Shown here: piece by piece, positions 56,491-64,000 of the stretch
Position numbering within the stretch: the first letter of the stretch is position 1
Layout of the letters: each line of letters opens with the position of its first letter
NCBI RefSeq assembly: GCF_000347035.1
Contig: NZ_ANIJ01000047.1
Coordinates: forward strand, 253,501-317,500
From: Leptospira sp. B5-022
GTDB lineage: Bacteria > Spirochaetota > Leptospiria > Leptospirales > Leptospiraceae
Reading direction: 5' to 3'
DNA: 64,000 bases
The notes under the pieces: generated by a model
What the model was told of the DNA's origin: nothing
The model's input: the letters and a program-made list of their open reading frames with translations, nothing else
Databases searched by the model: none
Translations under genes and position numbers: made by a program

Positions 56491-58741
56491 ATTTAAAAAT
56501 CTTCTTCGATCCGAATTTCACTCCGGGAATCCTTGGGTCCATTCCGGGGTTTTCGTATTTGTCCTTACACTTCTTTGTCTACTCACAAATACATCTTTGC
56601 ATGTGATGGGAGTGGATATCAGCGAATTTATTTCTCTTTTTTACGGACTTGTACCTTTATTACTTAAAGATTTAGGAGGAGTAATCGTTTCTTCTTATGC
56701 GTTTTTTGTTGGTGTGGTCATTTTATTTTTAGGTCCCGATCATTCAGATTGGAGGAACCGGAAAAAAATCCCAATATATAAGATTTATTTAATTTTATTT
56801 TCCGTATTGTTCCTTCTATTTTGCGGATCTGTTTCCGAATATCCTCAAGTATACGGGGAATTTTTCTATTATAGGCATGCTTGGGCGGTAGGTTTTTTAT
56901 ATTTTATTACGGACAATTTTTCTCCATTCTTCTTTAAGTCCGTCCTATTTTTATTTTTAGCGGTGCAGGTGGTTCGGACCGGATTCGGTTTTTGGAAATC
57001 TAAGTCTTACGAATCTTTGATCAGATATACGGTTTTTATAATATTATTTTATTCTTTTCATCTTTTGGGATCTACTTGGGGAATTTTAAGCGCTTCCGCT
57101 TTATATTCTTTCGATATTCGATTTTCTCCTTCTAAAAAGGATCTCGTCTTTGCTGCGGTCGTGCTCTTAGGTTTCGGATTTTCTTTTTTTACAGGATCCG
57201 GTTTGGAGAAGCGGGAGAGCGCGGTATCTAAAGAAGGCTTGAGACATTCTTCGGATATAAATGTCCTGATCATTTCTGCGGACAGTATACGCCAGGACCG
57301 ATTGGGATTTGTAAGAGGGGAGAAGGATAAGACCCCGAATATAGATCGCCTAGCTTCCGAATCTCTCGTGTTTTTGGACCATCATTCCACGATCCCTAGG
57401 ACATTTCCTTCTTGGGCGGATTTTTTAAGCGGTAAATATTCTTTTGAACATGGGATCCAGGATATGTTCCCGGATAAAGAAGATCGTTCTAAATTAGGAA
57501 ATACGGTCGCTACACTTCCAGGTATTTTAGGAAAATCTCATAGAACATTCGTTATCTCTTCTTTTGCAGGCGATATTTTTCCGAGAGCGAATTGGGGATT
57601 TCAAAATGTATATGCTCCTAATTTTAGTGCGGAGACGTTGACTCAACAGAGAACGATCGAGTCTCAAGTTTTCTTTCTACCCGTTTTGACCGGGACTTTT
57701 TTCGGGGGAGGGGAATATCTTTCTTCTATCCGATCTCTTCCGAGCCTGGGGGATGATTCTCGGATTCTTCCGGATCTATTCTCGGTGTTCGATAAAAAAG
57801 ATCGGCCGTTTTTTGCCCTGTATTTTTCTTCCGTAACTCATTTTCCTTATAGTCCTCCGTATCCCTTTTATAAGAATACGGATCCAAACTATTACGGACC
57901 TTCCAAATATTTTCGTTTTGTGGATCCGAGTAATTCTGAAAAGCCTGATAAAAAAGAACAGGATCAGATCCGTTCCGTTTATTCCGCTTCTCTGACTGCT
58001 TTCGATTTTTCCGTAGGGAAAATTGTAGAAGAGCTGAAAAAAAGAGAATTATACGACAATACGCTTATCATTCTCACTTCCGACCATGGAGAGTCGCTGT
58101 TCGAAGAGGATCATAGCCACGGTCATGGAGAACATCTAAGAGGGGAAGGTGTGACTAAGATCCCTCTTATCATCAAGTTCCCGAAATCTTTCGAAAGAAA
58201 GGAAGTCCGCAATTTTAATGGGATCACAAGTTCGGTAGATGTTTTCCCGACGATCCTATCTATCGTAGGAGTTCCTGCAGACCCAGGACTTTCTCTCCGT
58301 GGAAAAGATCTGACCAGGCTTCCAAAAGAAGATACTTGGATAGAGGATCGTTCTGTGTATTCCGAGACCGGGATTTGGTTTTCGGATCGGGGAGAGCATT
58401 TTTTTCAGAAGGATCGTATCCGATATCCGAATATTTTGGAGCTACATACGATCGATCCGAATGACGGAAATAGTGTGACCGTTTCCGATCCCTATGCAAA
58501 AGAAACCGTTCTTTTTTCCAAACATAGAATGCTCCAAACCGGGACCAAAAAGCTGATCTATGTTCCGAGCCCGAATGGTGTGTTGTATTCCTGTTACGAT
58601 AGGATTTCCGATCCATGGAATACGAAGCCGCTTCCTGCTTCTTATTGTGGTGATTTGCAGCGTAAGTTGGAGCTCCTGCTACTGGGTTCCGGGAAATGGA
58701 AGAAGGCGGGAGACTATTTCCTCCCAAAATCAGAACTTTGA
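56471..58741 (+). CDS. Membrane sulfatase-fold hydrolase/phosphotransferase
   Basis: A 756-residue protein with about five to seven N-terminal membrane helices (~25-245) and an alkaline-phosphatase-superfamily domain (~263-700). Metal-site motifs: LIISADSIRQDRLG, SDHGESLFEEDHSHGHGEH. At the nucleophile site the sequence is TFPSWADFLSG: a Thr stands where sulfatases have the Cys of CxPSR. That matches LtaS- and EptA-type enzymes that move phospho-groups and argues against a true sulfatase. Overlaps rsmD by 20 bases. Probable envelope-modifying enzyme. Confidence 0.85.
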   Translation: MSEFWSRFKNLLRSEFHSGNPWVHSGVFVFVLTLLCLLTNTSLHVMGVDISEFISLFYGLVPLLLKDLGGVIVSSYAFFVGVVILFLGPDHSDWRNRKKIPIYKIYLILFSVLFLLFCGSVSEYPQVYGEFFYYRHAWAVGFLYFITDNFSPFFFKSVLFLFLAVQVVRTGFGFWKSKSYESLIRYTVFIILFYSFHLLGSTWGILSASALYSFDIRFSPSKKDLVFAAVVLLGFGFSFFTGSGLEKRESAVSKEGLRHSSDINVLIISADSIRQDRLGFVRGEKDKTPNIDRLASESLVFLDHHSTIPRTFPSWADFLSGKYSFEHGIQDMFPDKEDRSKLGNTVATLPGILGKSHRTFVISSFAGDIFPRANWGFQNVYAPNFSAETLTQQRTIESQVFFLPVLTGTFFGGGEYLSSIRSLPSLGDDSRILPDLFSVFDKKDRPFFALYFSSVTHFPYSPPYPFYKNTDPNYYGPSKYFRFVDPSNSEKPDKKEQDQIRSVYSASLTAFDFSVGKIVEELKKRELYDNTLIILTSDHGESLFEEDHSHGHGEHLRGEGVTKIPLIIKFPKSFERKEVRNFNGITSSVDVFPTILSIVGVPADPGLSLRGKDLTRLPKEDTWIEDRSVYSETGIWFSDRGEHFFQKDRIRYPNILELHTIDPNDGNSVTVSDPYAKETVLFSKHRMLQTGTKKLIYVPSPNGVLYSCYDRISDPWNTKPLPASYCGDLQRKLELLLLGSGKWKKAGDYFLPKSEL

Positions 58742-58812
58742 TCCGACCGCTTTTTTCTTTCTTGTTCGGAAAGACTTGAAGTACAGGCCGGAATAAAAAT
58801 CCTGGAAATAAT

Positions 58813-61800
58813 ATGCCCAAAAGGGAAGATCTCCGCTCCGTTCTGATCCTAGGATCCGGGCCGATCGTTATCGGCCAAGCCTGTGAATTCGATTATTCCG
58901 GCACCCAGGCTGCCAAAGCACTACGAGAAAAAGGAATTCGAGTGATCCTTCTCAATTCCAATCCCGCCACCATTATGACCGATCCGGATCTGGCGGACGC
59001 GACTTATATAGAACCTCTAACCGTCTCGGTTGTCCAAAAGATCTTAGAAAAAGAAAAACCGGACGCAATCCTACCTACTGTGGGAGGTCAAACCGCATTA
59101 AATCTGGCCTTAGCCTGTCATAACGCTGGGTTATTAGAAAAATATAATGTAGAATTGATCGGCGCCAAGATCGATGCGATCAAAAAAGCGGAAGATAGAG
59201 AACTTTTTAAAAGAGCGATGGAGAAAATCGGGGTCAAAGTCCCTCGTTCCGGGCTCGCAAATAATTTAAAAGAAGCGGCAGAGATCAAAGCCCAGATAGG
59301 ACTTCCTCTCATCGTAAGACCTGCATTCACTCTGGGTGGGACCGGAGGAGGGATCGCTTACGACGAAGAAACTTTCGACGAAGTGGTTGGAAAAGGTCTC
59401 AAGGCTTCTCCTATCAGCCAGGTATTATTGGAACAATCCGTTTTGGGTTGGAAAGAGTTCGAGTTAGAGGTCATGAGAGACCTCGCGGACAACGTAGTGA
59501 TCATTTGTTCCATCGAGAACATAGATCCTATGGGGGTTCATACCGGGGACTCTATCACGGTCGCTCCTCAACAAACACTTTCCGATAAGGAATACCAAAA
59601 TTTACGAGATATGTCCATCAGCATCATCCGAGAGATCGGAGTCGAAACCGGTGGATCCAATATCCAATTCGCAGTGAATCCGGCAGACGGAGATGTGATC
59701 GTAATCGAGATGAACCCTCGCGTTTCCAGATCTTCCGCGCTTGCTTCTAAGGCTACGGGATTTCCGATCGCGAAGATCGCTGCTTTACTCTCCATCGGGT
59801 ATTCCTTGGATGAGATCAAAAACGATATTACAAGAGTGACTCCTGCTTCTTTCGAGCCGTCCATCGACTATGTGGTGACAAAGATCCCAAGATTTGCGTT
59901 CGAGAAGTTTCCGGGAACGGACGATACTCTCGGAGTCCAGATGAAAGCCGTGGGAGAAGCTATGGCAATCGGAAGGACTTTTAAAGAAAGTTTCCAAAAA
60001 GCGATGCGTTCTTTGGAGATCGATCGTTTCGGTTTCGGTTCCGACGGAAATTTTGCGGAATTGGTGGAATTCCATTCTTTATCCGTTCCTCAGAGAAAAG
60101 AAAGGATCGATTCATTCTTACGCAGACCGAACGATAAACGTATCTTCTACGTTAAAAAAGCGTTGGAAGAAGGTTACAGCGTAGAAAAGATCCACGAACT
60201 ATGTAAGATCGATCCTTGGTTCTTATACCAATTCGAAGACCTGCAAAATCTGGAAAAAGAATTTGCGACCAAAGGGAATTCGGTTTTAGGAAAGCTGAAA
60301 AAAGCGGGATTCTCCAATCGGCAGCTGGCTTATCTTGCCAAAAAAGCTGAGATAGAAAAAGTCCTCTCTTCTTCTCAAACTCCTGATAAGAAAAAAGCGG
60401 AGATAGGTTCCATTCTCAAAAAAGAAGAAAAGAACCTGGAAACAGCATTAGAATCTTCTAAAATAGAACCTATCTATAAAAGGATCGATACCTGCGCGGG
60501 AGAATTCGAAGCTTATACGCCGTATTTTTATTCTTCTTACGACGAAGAGGACGAGACAAACGTCACTTCTAAAAGATCCGTAATCATTCTGGGAGGCGGG
60601 CCGAATAGGATCGGACAAGGAATAGAGTTCGATTATTGCTGCTGCCACGCATCCTTTGCTCTGCAAGATCTGGGAGTGGAATCCATTATGGTGAATTCCA
60701 ACCCGGAAACGGTTTCTACCGACTATGATACTTCCGACAGATTGTATTTCGAACCTCTGACATTAGAGGATGTTATGCAGATCTACAAAAAGGAAAAACC
60801 GGAAGGAGTGATCATCCAATTCGGCGGACAAACCCCGCTTAAACTTGCAAAAGATCTGGAAAGTAGGGGAGTTCCTATTTTAGGGACCAGTCCCGATTCC
60901 ATAGATAGGGCGGAAGACAGAAAACGTTTCGCAGAAGTATTAGAAAAACTGAAATTGATCTCTCCTAAGAACGGGATCGCTACTTCCATGGAAGAAGCGA
61001 GAAAGATCGCAAATCATATCACTTATCCTGTGCTGGTTCGTCCAAGTTACGTATTGGGCGGAAGAGCCATGCTTATCATCAGCGAAGAAAAAGAGTTGGA
61101 TAAGTATATGGAGAAGGCCGAGGAAATTTCGGAAGACAGGCCCCTTCTCATCGATTCCTTCTTGGAAGACGCAGTCGAAGTGGACGTGGACGCGCTTTGC
61201 GACGGCAAAGACGTGTTTATCGCCGGGATCATGGAGCATATAGAAGAAGCAGGCATCCATTCCGGAGATTCCGCATGTATTCTTCCTCCTCAATCCTTAT
61301 CCAAAAAAGTATTGGATGATATCAGGAGCGCAACCAGAGCGCTCGCATTGGAATTACAAGTCAAAGGACTCATCAATATCCAATACGCAGTCAAGGAAGA
61401 AGTTGTATATGTGATCGAGGTGAATCCTAGAGCTTCTAGAACCGTTCCTTTCGTATCCAAAGCGCTTGGCCACCCTGTTGTCAAATACGCTACCCGTATC
61501 ATGATGGGGGAAACTTTACAACAACTCCCACTCCCGAAAGAAATGTCTTTCCCGACTGTGAACGTGAAGGAAGCCGTACTACCTTTTAATAAATTTCCCG
61601 GAGTGGACACCATCCTTGGACCTGAAATGAGATCCACAGGAGAGGTCATGGGAATTGCCGACACAGCAGGTGAGGCATTCTTAAAATCCCAATACATGGC
61701 CGGAGAAGAACTTCCTTCTCAGGGTACGGTATTCGTTTCCGTAAACGATAAGGACAAAAAGGAATTATTAAAGTATATCAAGGATCTTTCTGATCTAGGA

Positions 61801-62124
61801 TTCATTTTAATCGCTACTGAAGGAACCCATAAGTTCTTATCCGAAAACGGAATACTTTCTTCTAAGATCAATAAGGTATACGATAACCAATTCCCAACTG
61901 CGTTAGATTATATCAGAGAGAACAAGATCCATCTTATTCTGAATACGCCTCTCAGCAGAGTGACCAGAGACGATAGTTTTGCGATCCGCCAAGCAGCCAT
62001 CCGTTATAAGATCCCTTGTTTGACCACTGCAAGTGCAGCCAAGGCCCTCATTAGAGGAATGATCGAGATGACCGATAAAGGATTTACGATCCGTTCTTTG
62101 CAAGAGATCCATAGTTCTAAGTAA
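58813..62124 (+). CDS. carB: Carbamoyl-phosphate synthase large subunit
   Basis: A 1103-residue CarB making carbamoyl phosphate for pyrimidine and arginine synthesis. Two homologous ATP-grasp halves: [20 protein letters not shown] at the start and [20 protein letters not shown] near residue 593. Signatures include [32 protein letters not shown] and [18 protein letters not shown]. The C-terminal MGS-like allosteric domain covers ~950-1100. About 30 residues longer than E. coli CarB, with a charged insert around 495-570. carA is not in the window. Confidence 0.97.
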   Translation: MPKREDLRSVLILGSGPIVIGQACEFDYSGTQAAKALREKGIRVILLNSNPATIMTDPDLADATYIEPLTVSVVQKILEKEKPDAILPTVGGQTALNLALACHNAGLLEKYNVELIGAKIDAIKKAEDRELFKRAMEKIGVKVPRSGLANNLKEAAEIKAQIGLPLIVRPAFTLGGTGGGIAYDEETFDEVVGKGLKASPISQVLLEQSVLGWKEFELEVMRDLADNVVIICSIENIDPMGVHTGDSITVAPQQTLSDKEYQNLRDMSISIIREIGVETGGSNIQFAVNPADGDVIVIEMNPRVSRSSALASKATGFPIAKIAALLSIGYSLDEIKNDITRVTPASFEPSIDYVVTKIPRFAFEKFPGTDDTLGVQMKAVGEAMAIGRTFKESFQKAMRSLEIDRFGFGSDGNFAELVEFHSLSVPQRKERIDSFLRRPNDKRIFYVKKALEEGYSVEKIHELCKIDPWFLYQFEDLQNLEKEFATKGNSVLGKLKKAGFSNRQLAYLAKKAEIEKVLSSSQTPDKKKAEIGSILKKEEKNLETALESSKIEPIYKRIDTCAGEFEAYTPYFYSSYDEEDETNVTSKRSVIILGGGPNRIGQGIEFDYCCCHASFALQDLGVESIMVNSNPETVSTDYDTSDRLYFEPLTLEDVMQIYKKEKPEGVIIQFGGQTPLKLAKDLESRGVPILGTSPDSIDRAEDRKRFAEVLEKLKLISPKNGIATSMEEARKIANHITYPVLVRPSYVLGGRAMLIISEEKELDKYMEKAEEISEDRPLLIDSFLEDAVEVDVDALCDGKDVFIAGIMEHIEEAGIHSGDSACILPPQSLSKKVLDDIRSATRALALELQVKGLINIQYAVKEEVVYVIEVNPRASRTVPFVSKALGHPVVKYATRIMMGETLQQLPLPKEMSFPTVNVKEAVLPFNKFPGVDTILGPEMRSTGEVMGIADTAGEAFLKSQYMAGEELPSQGTVFVSVNDKDKKELLKYIKDLSDLGFILIATEGTHKFLSENGILSSKINKVYDNQFPTALDYIRENKIHLILNTPLSRVTRDDSFAIRQAAIRYKIPCLTTASAAKALIRGMIEMTDKGFTIRSLQEIHSSK

Positions 62125-62140
62125 GACATAAATTTTCGGT

Positions 62141-62545
62141 TTATTCTAAGGTCCCACCTAAGTTAGAACAATCTGTCGTTGCTGAACTCAGATCCCAGGG
62201 CGTGGAGCCCGTACTTAAATAAATTTTTTTGATTGCGTACCCTTTGACAAGACATGTCGCTACTCTTGTTTGCGGACAAATATCTACATTTGTTGAATTT
62301 GGAAAATAGATAGGACAAAGTTTTTTAATAGAACCTGAATACGAACCATCGATAGAAAGTTCATTACAACTAGATGAGTCAGGAGTATCACAATAAGTGG
62401 TATTCGGCATATAATCTATGATAAGATGAGTGGTAGCGGAGCAACATCCTGGAGAGTCATTAGGAAAGGGGGCGGATAAATAGACTCCGATTATCAAGAT
62501 CATCCCTAATGAGAGAAAAAATTTGGATGGAAGTTTGGGGCTCAT
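62141..62545 (-). CDS. Cys-rich secreted protein, second of a tandem pair
   Basis: A 134-residue protein with an N-terminal hydrophobic signal (FFLSLGMILIIGVYLSAP) and nine Cys. Its C-terminal end (ICPQTRVATCLVKGYAIKKIYLST, then DLSSATTDCSNLGGTLE) parallels the end of the neighbouring protein (RCDLTGKSAECSLLKETTLFRLKYYY, then SSLDHCENKLKGVYSS). The start overlaps the stop of that gene by four bases. Probably a disulfide-bonded exported domain; no known family. Confidence 0.68.
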   Translation of the reverse strand: MSPKLPSKFFLSLGMILIIGVYLSAPFPNDSPGCCSATTHLIIDYMPNTTYCDTPDSSSCNELSIDGSYSGSIKKLCPIYFPNSTNVDICPQTRVATCLVKGYAIKKIYLSTGSTPWDLSSATTDCSNLGGTLE

Positions 62546-62961
62546 ATACTGGAATAAACTCCTTTTAATTTATTCTCACAATGATCTAGTGAAGAGTTTC
62601 CATCCCAAGAAACATTATAATAGTATTTTAATCTAAAAAGAGTCGTTTCCTTTAATAAGGAACATTCTGCCGATTTTCCAGTCAGATCACACCGAAAATT
62701 GGATTTATAAATCCCTCCTTGAGAATCGCATATGTTTGCATGAACCGATTCAAACATTGCTCCACGGAAATCTATACAATCGTTTTGTAATGTACACGAT
62801 CCGGAAAAGGGAGGTGTCGGTGGAAAAAGGATTGTGACAAGCAGTTGGGTGAGCGGGTCCGCCGCGGGGCTGCAAGGCAAAGGACATTCACAACCATTCG
62901 CAAAGAATAGCCCAAATAAAAATATTATGGCTTTCGAATATAATTTCTCTCGGTTTATCAT
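62542..62961 (-). CDS. Cys-rich lipoprotein, first of a tandem pair
   Basis: About 139 residues from ATG 62961, with a signal ending ANGC (Cys24) followed by ECPLPC. In-frame ATGs at 63042 and farther up would add a very basic lead; ribosome sites are poor at all of them. The mature part has nine or so Cys and the same C-terminal pattern as the next gene. Overlap of four bases makes the two a translational pair. Function unknown. Confidence 0.64.
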   Translation of the reverse strand: MINREKLYSKAIIFLFGLFFANGCECPLPCSPAADPLTQLLVTILFPPTPPFSGSCTLQNDCIDFRGAMFESVHANICDSQGGIYKSNFRCDLTGKSAECSLLKETTLFRLKYYYNVSWDGNSSLDHCENKLKGVYSSI

Positions 62962-63179
62962 GTTTATCAAAAAAACAAGTTTAACGTTAGTTGTTTTTAT
63001 GTAGCGAACAAGATATTTTTTAATGGGACTTTTTCTTTTCATATATCTGTAATAGAACCTCAAGTTTTGTTTATACAAACGGGATAAAAGTGTAAGCGAT
63101 CCTTTAGTATTCTTTTCTCATGCAAAGCTGCCAAGATAAGAAGAGTCTTTTGCTTAACTTCTCCAAATATCCTCTATTC

Positions 63180-63315
63180 TTCGTGCCTTTGCGCGATAAC
63201 GTTTCCGCGGCAGCGATGCGCAGATCTTTAGTCCGGGCGAAGCCCGGATGAGCGCGAATGCGCGAAATCGAAGCAGCGCGACCGAGCAAAGCGAGTGGGC
63301 CGCCCAGGCCTTTTC
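63180..63315. repeat. GC-rich palindromic repeat block
   Basis: The gap 62962-63424 holds no gene I believe. Its middle has CCGGGC-GAA-GCCCGG (63233-63247), GCGC-GAAT-GCGC, and ACCGAGCAAAGCGAGTGGGC, the inverted near copy of the element at 43676. An open minus-strand frame (63154-63357) is Ala/Arg-biased and considered spurious. The flanks are AT-rich with nothing recognised. Confidence 0.65.
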
Positions 63316-63424
63316 CTTTATTTTGCTAATGTATGTTGTATTGTTATTATTTGTCAATAATGAGTCTCAAAATCAATTTGACAATTCCTAACAAAAAAAG
63401 AACCTTCGAGGAAAGAGGATATCT

Positions 63425-63622
63425 ATGGAAGAATACTGCCGCCCGATCCGGATCTCAGAAAGAAGCTATTTCGTAGTGGATCTATGCGCCAATTGCGGAC
63501 ATGTGCACTTACACTTTGAGAACGGTTCCCTGAAAATGGATCTTCATAAGTTGGAAGACTTGTACAAAACCGTTCAGGATGCTCACGCATGGATCTTGGA
63601 AGAACTTGCTGGGTATAATTGA
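63425..63622 (+). CDS. Small hypothetical protein with a CxxC motif
   Basis: A 65-residue protein with GAGGAAAGAGGA shortly before the ATG. It has one CxxC (DLCANCGHVHLHFENG) with two nearby His, a plausible metal site, then an amphipathic helix (DLHKLEDLYKTVQDAHAWILEEL). Family unknown. It could be a small regulator or a metal-binding adaptor. Confidence 0.65.
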   Translation: MEEYCRPIRISERSYFVVDLCANCGHVHLHFENGSLKMDLHKLEDLYKTVQDAHAWILEELAGYN

Positions 63623-63744
63623 GGCCAGGAGTTCCTACCCCGCCTTCGCTCAATACGACATAATCCGATAAAGGAAGAAGATAATCTTATAATTCTATCA
63701 AGGAAATCTCTGATCTTACGATCCTTATACTGCAAGGGGCGTGC

Positions 63745-64000
63745 TATGCAGATCAGAACGGAAGGGCCAGGCAGAGAAGAGGGATATTCATCGGCGGAGC
63801 CAAGAGTATCTAACGTTTCCGAAAAAACTTCCGCTCCTTCCGTAAGTTTTATGGATCTGATGAAGTCCATCCAACTTCGCTCCCAGAAGGTTTTGGAAGA
63901 AGGGCAAAAGTCCGAGATCAAAGAAGAAAGACCTTCCGAAGTGGAAGAGTCCAAAGAGCCTGAATTATTCGTAAGATCCGAAGAAGAAGCAGAAGAGGCC
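63745..64000 (+). CDS. 5' part of an acidic protein running off the edge
   Basis: Eighty-five codons with no stop before the window ends. ATG 63745 has AAGGGG about nine bases ahead. The visible part is hydrophilic and Glu/Ser-rich (EVEESKEPELFVRSEEEAEEA) without a signal peptide, and includes SFMDLMKSIQLRSQKVLEEG. It resembles the disordered N-terminus of a flagellar hook-length protein or other linker-rich protein, but the family cannot be assigned. Confidence 0.6.

Noticed and set aside
56471..58741. True arylsulfatase
   Set aside because: The Cys or Ser needed for formylglycine is replaced by Thr in TFPSWADFLSG.

Overview
The window looks like chromosomal DNA of a Leptospira species (spirochete, moderate GC). 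The evidence is indirect but consistent: many lipoproteins with the loose spirochetal lipobox, an Omp85-like barrel, a SpoIIE-type phosphatase and a 7TM-DISM adenylate cyclase, frequent TTG/GTG starts, and housekeeping proteins (RuvB, TrhO, CarB) that read like Leptospira versions. No rRNA, CRISPR array, transposase or prophage was seen. One tRNA (Arg, CCG) is present.

Layout. 1-7.8 kb: an edge fragment, a DEAD-box helicase, an AlkD-like DNA repair protein, TrhO, a YgiD-type dioxygenase, a bile-acid/sodium-type symporter, a TauD-like dioxygenase and an aldo/keto reductase. 7.9-13.2 kb: a lipoprotein joining an endonuclease/exonuclease/phosphatase domain to a jacalin-like lectin, a DUF4349 protein, SufE, and a lemA-ygcG-TPM operon. 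13.3-22.6 kb: a PAS-GAF-PP2C phosphatase, an EamA exporter, a metzincin-motif lipoprotein, two tandem membrane paralogues split by one amber codon, three related small lipoproteins around a methyltransferase, and a CapA-like lipoprotein. 22.6-24.3 kb: GC-rich palindromic repeats, then a cobalamin riboswitch. 24.3-27.5 kb: BtuB and a coupled repeat-rich lipoprotein, resembling the BtuB/BtuG pairing of Bacteroides. 28.3-31.1 kb: a three-gene overlapping envelope operon.

31.1-39.8 kb is the most unusual accessory block. Three dyad elements precede a 2363-residue SpvB/FG-GAP/RHS protein with an extremely Ala/Gly-rich hydrophobic C-terminus, translationally coupled to a putative lipoprotein and followed by a second one. 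This is compatible with a polymorphic toxin and envelope-located immunity, but that is inference.

39.8-43.6 kb is a TetR/FAD-oxidoreductase/DUF3556 operon with a visible TetR-type operator. 43.6-44.9 kb holds GC-rich repeats, a vapBC module and tRNA-Arg, with a duplicated tRNA 3' end suggesting an old integration scar. 45-52.8 kb: an Omp85-type barrel, thymidylate kinase, htrA-ruvB-tonB-like, and an adenylate cyclase. 52.9-58.7 kb: a second VapBC-type module, two minus-strand envelope genes, and an overlapping run ending in rsmD and a sulfatase-fold membrane enzyme. 58.8-64 kb: carB, a tandem pair of Cys-rich secreted proteins, another repeat block, a small Cys protein and a gene running off the edge.
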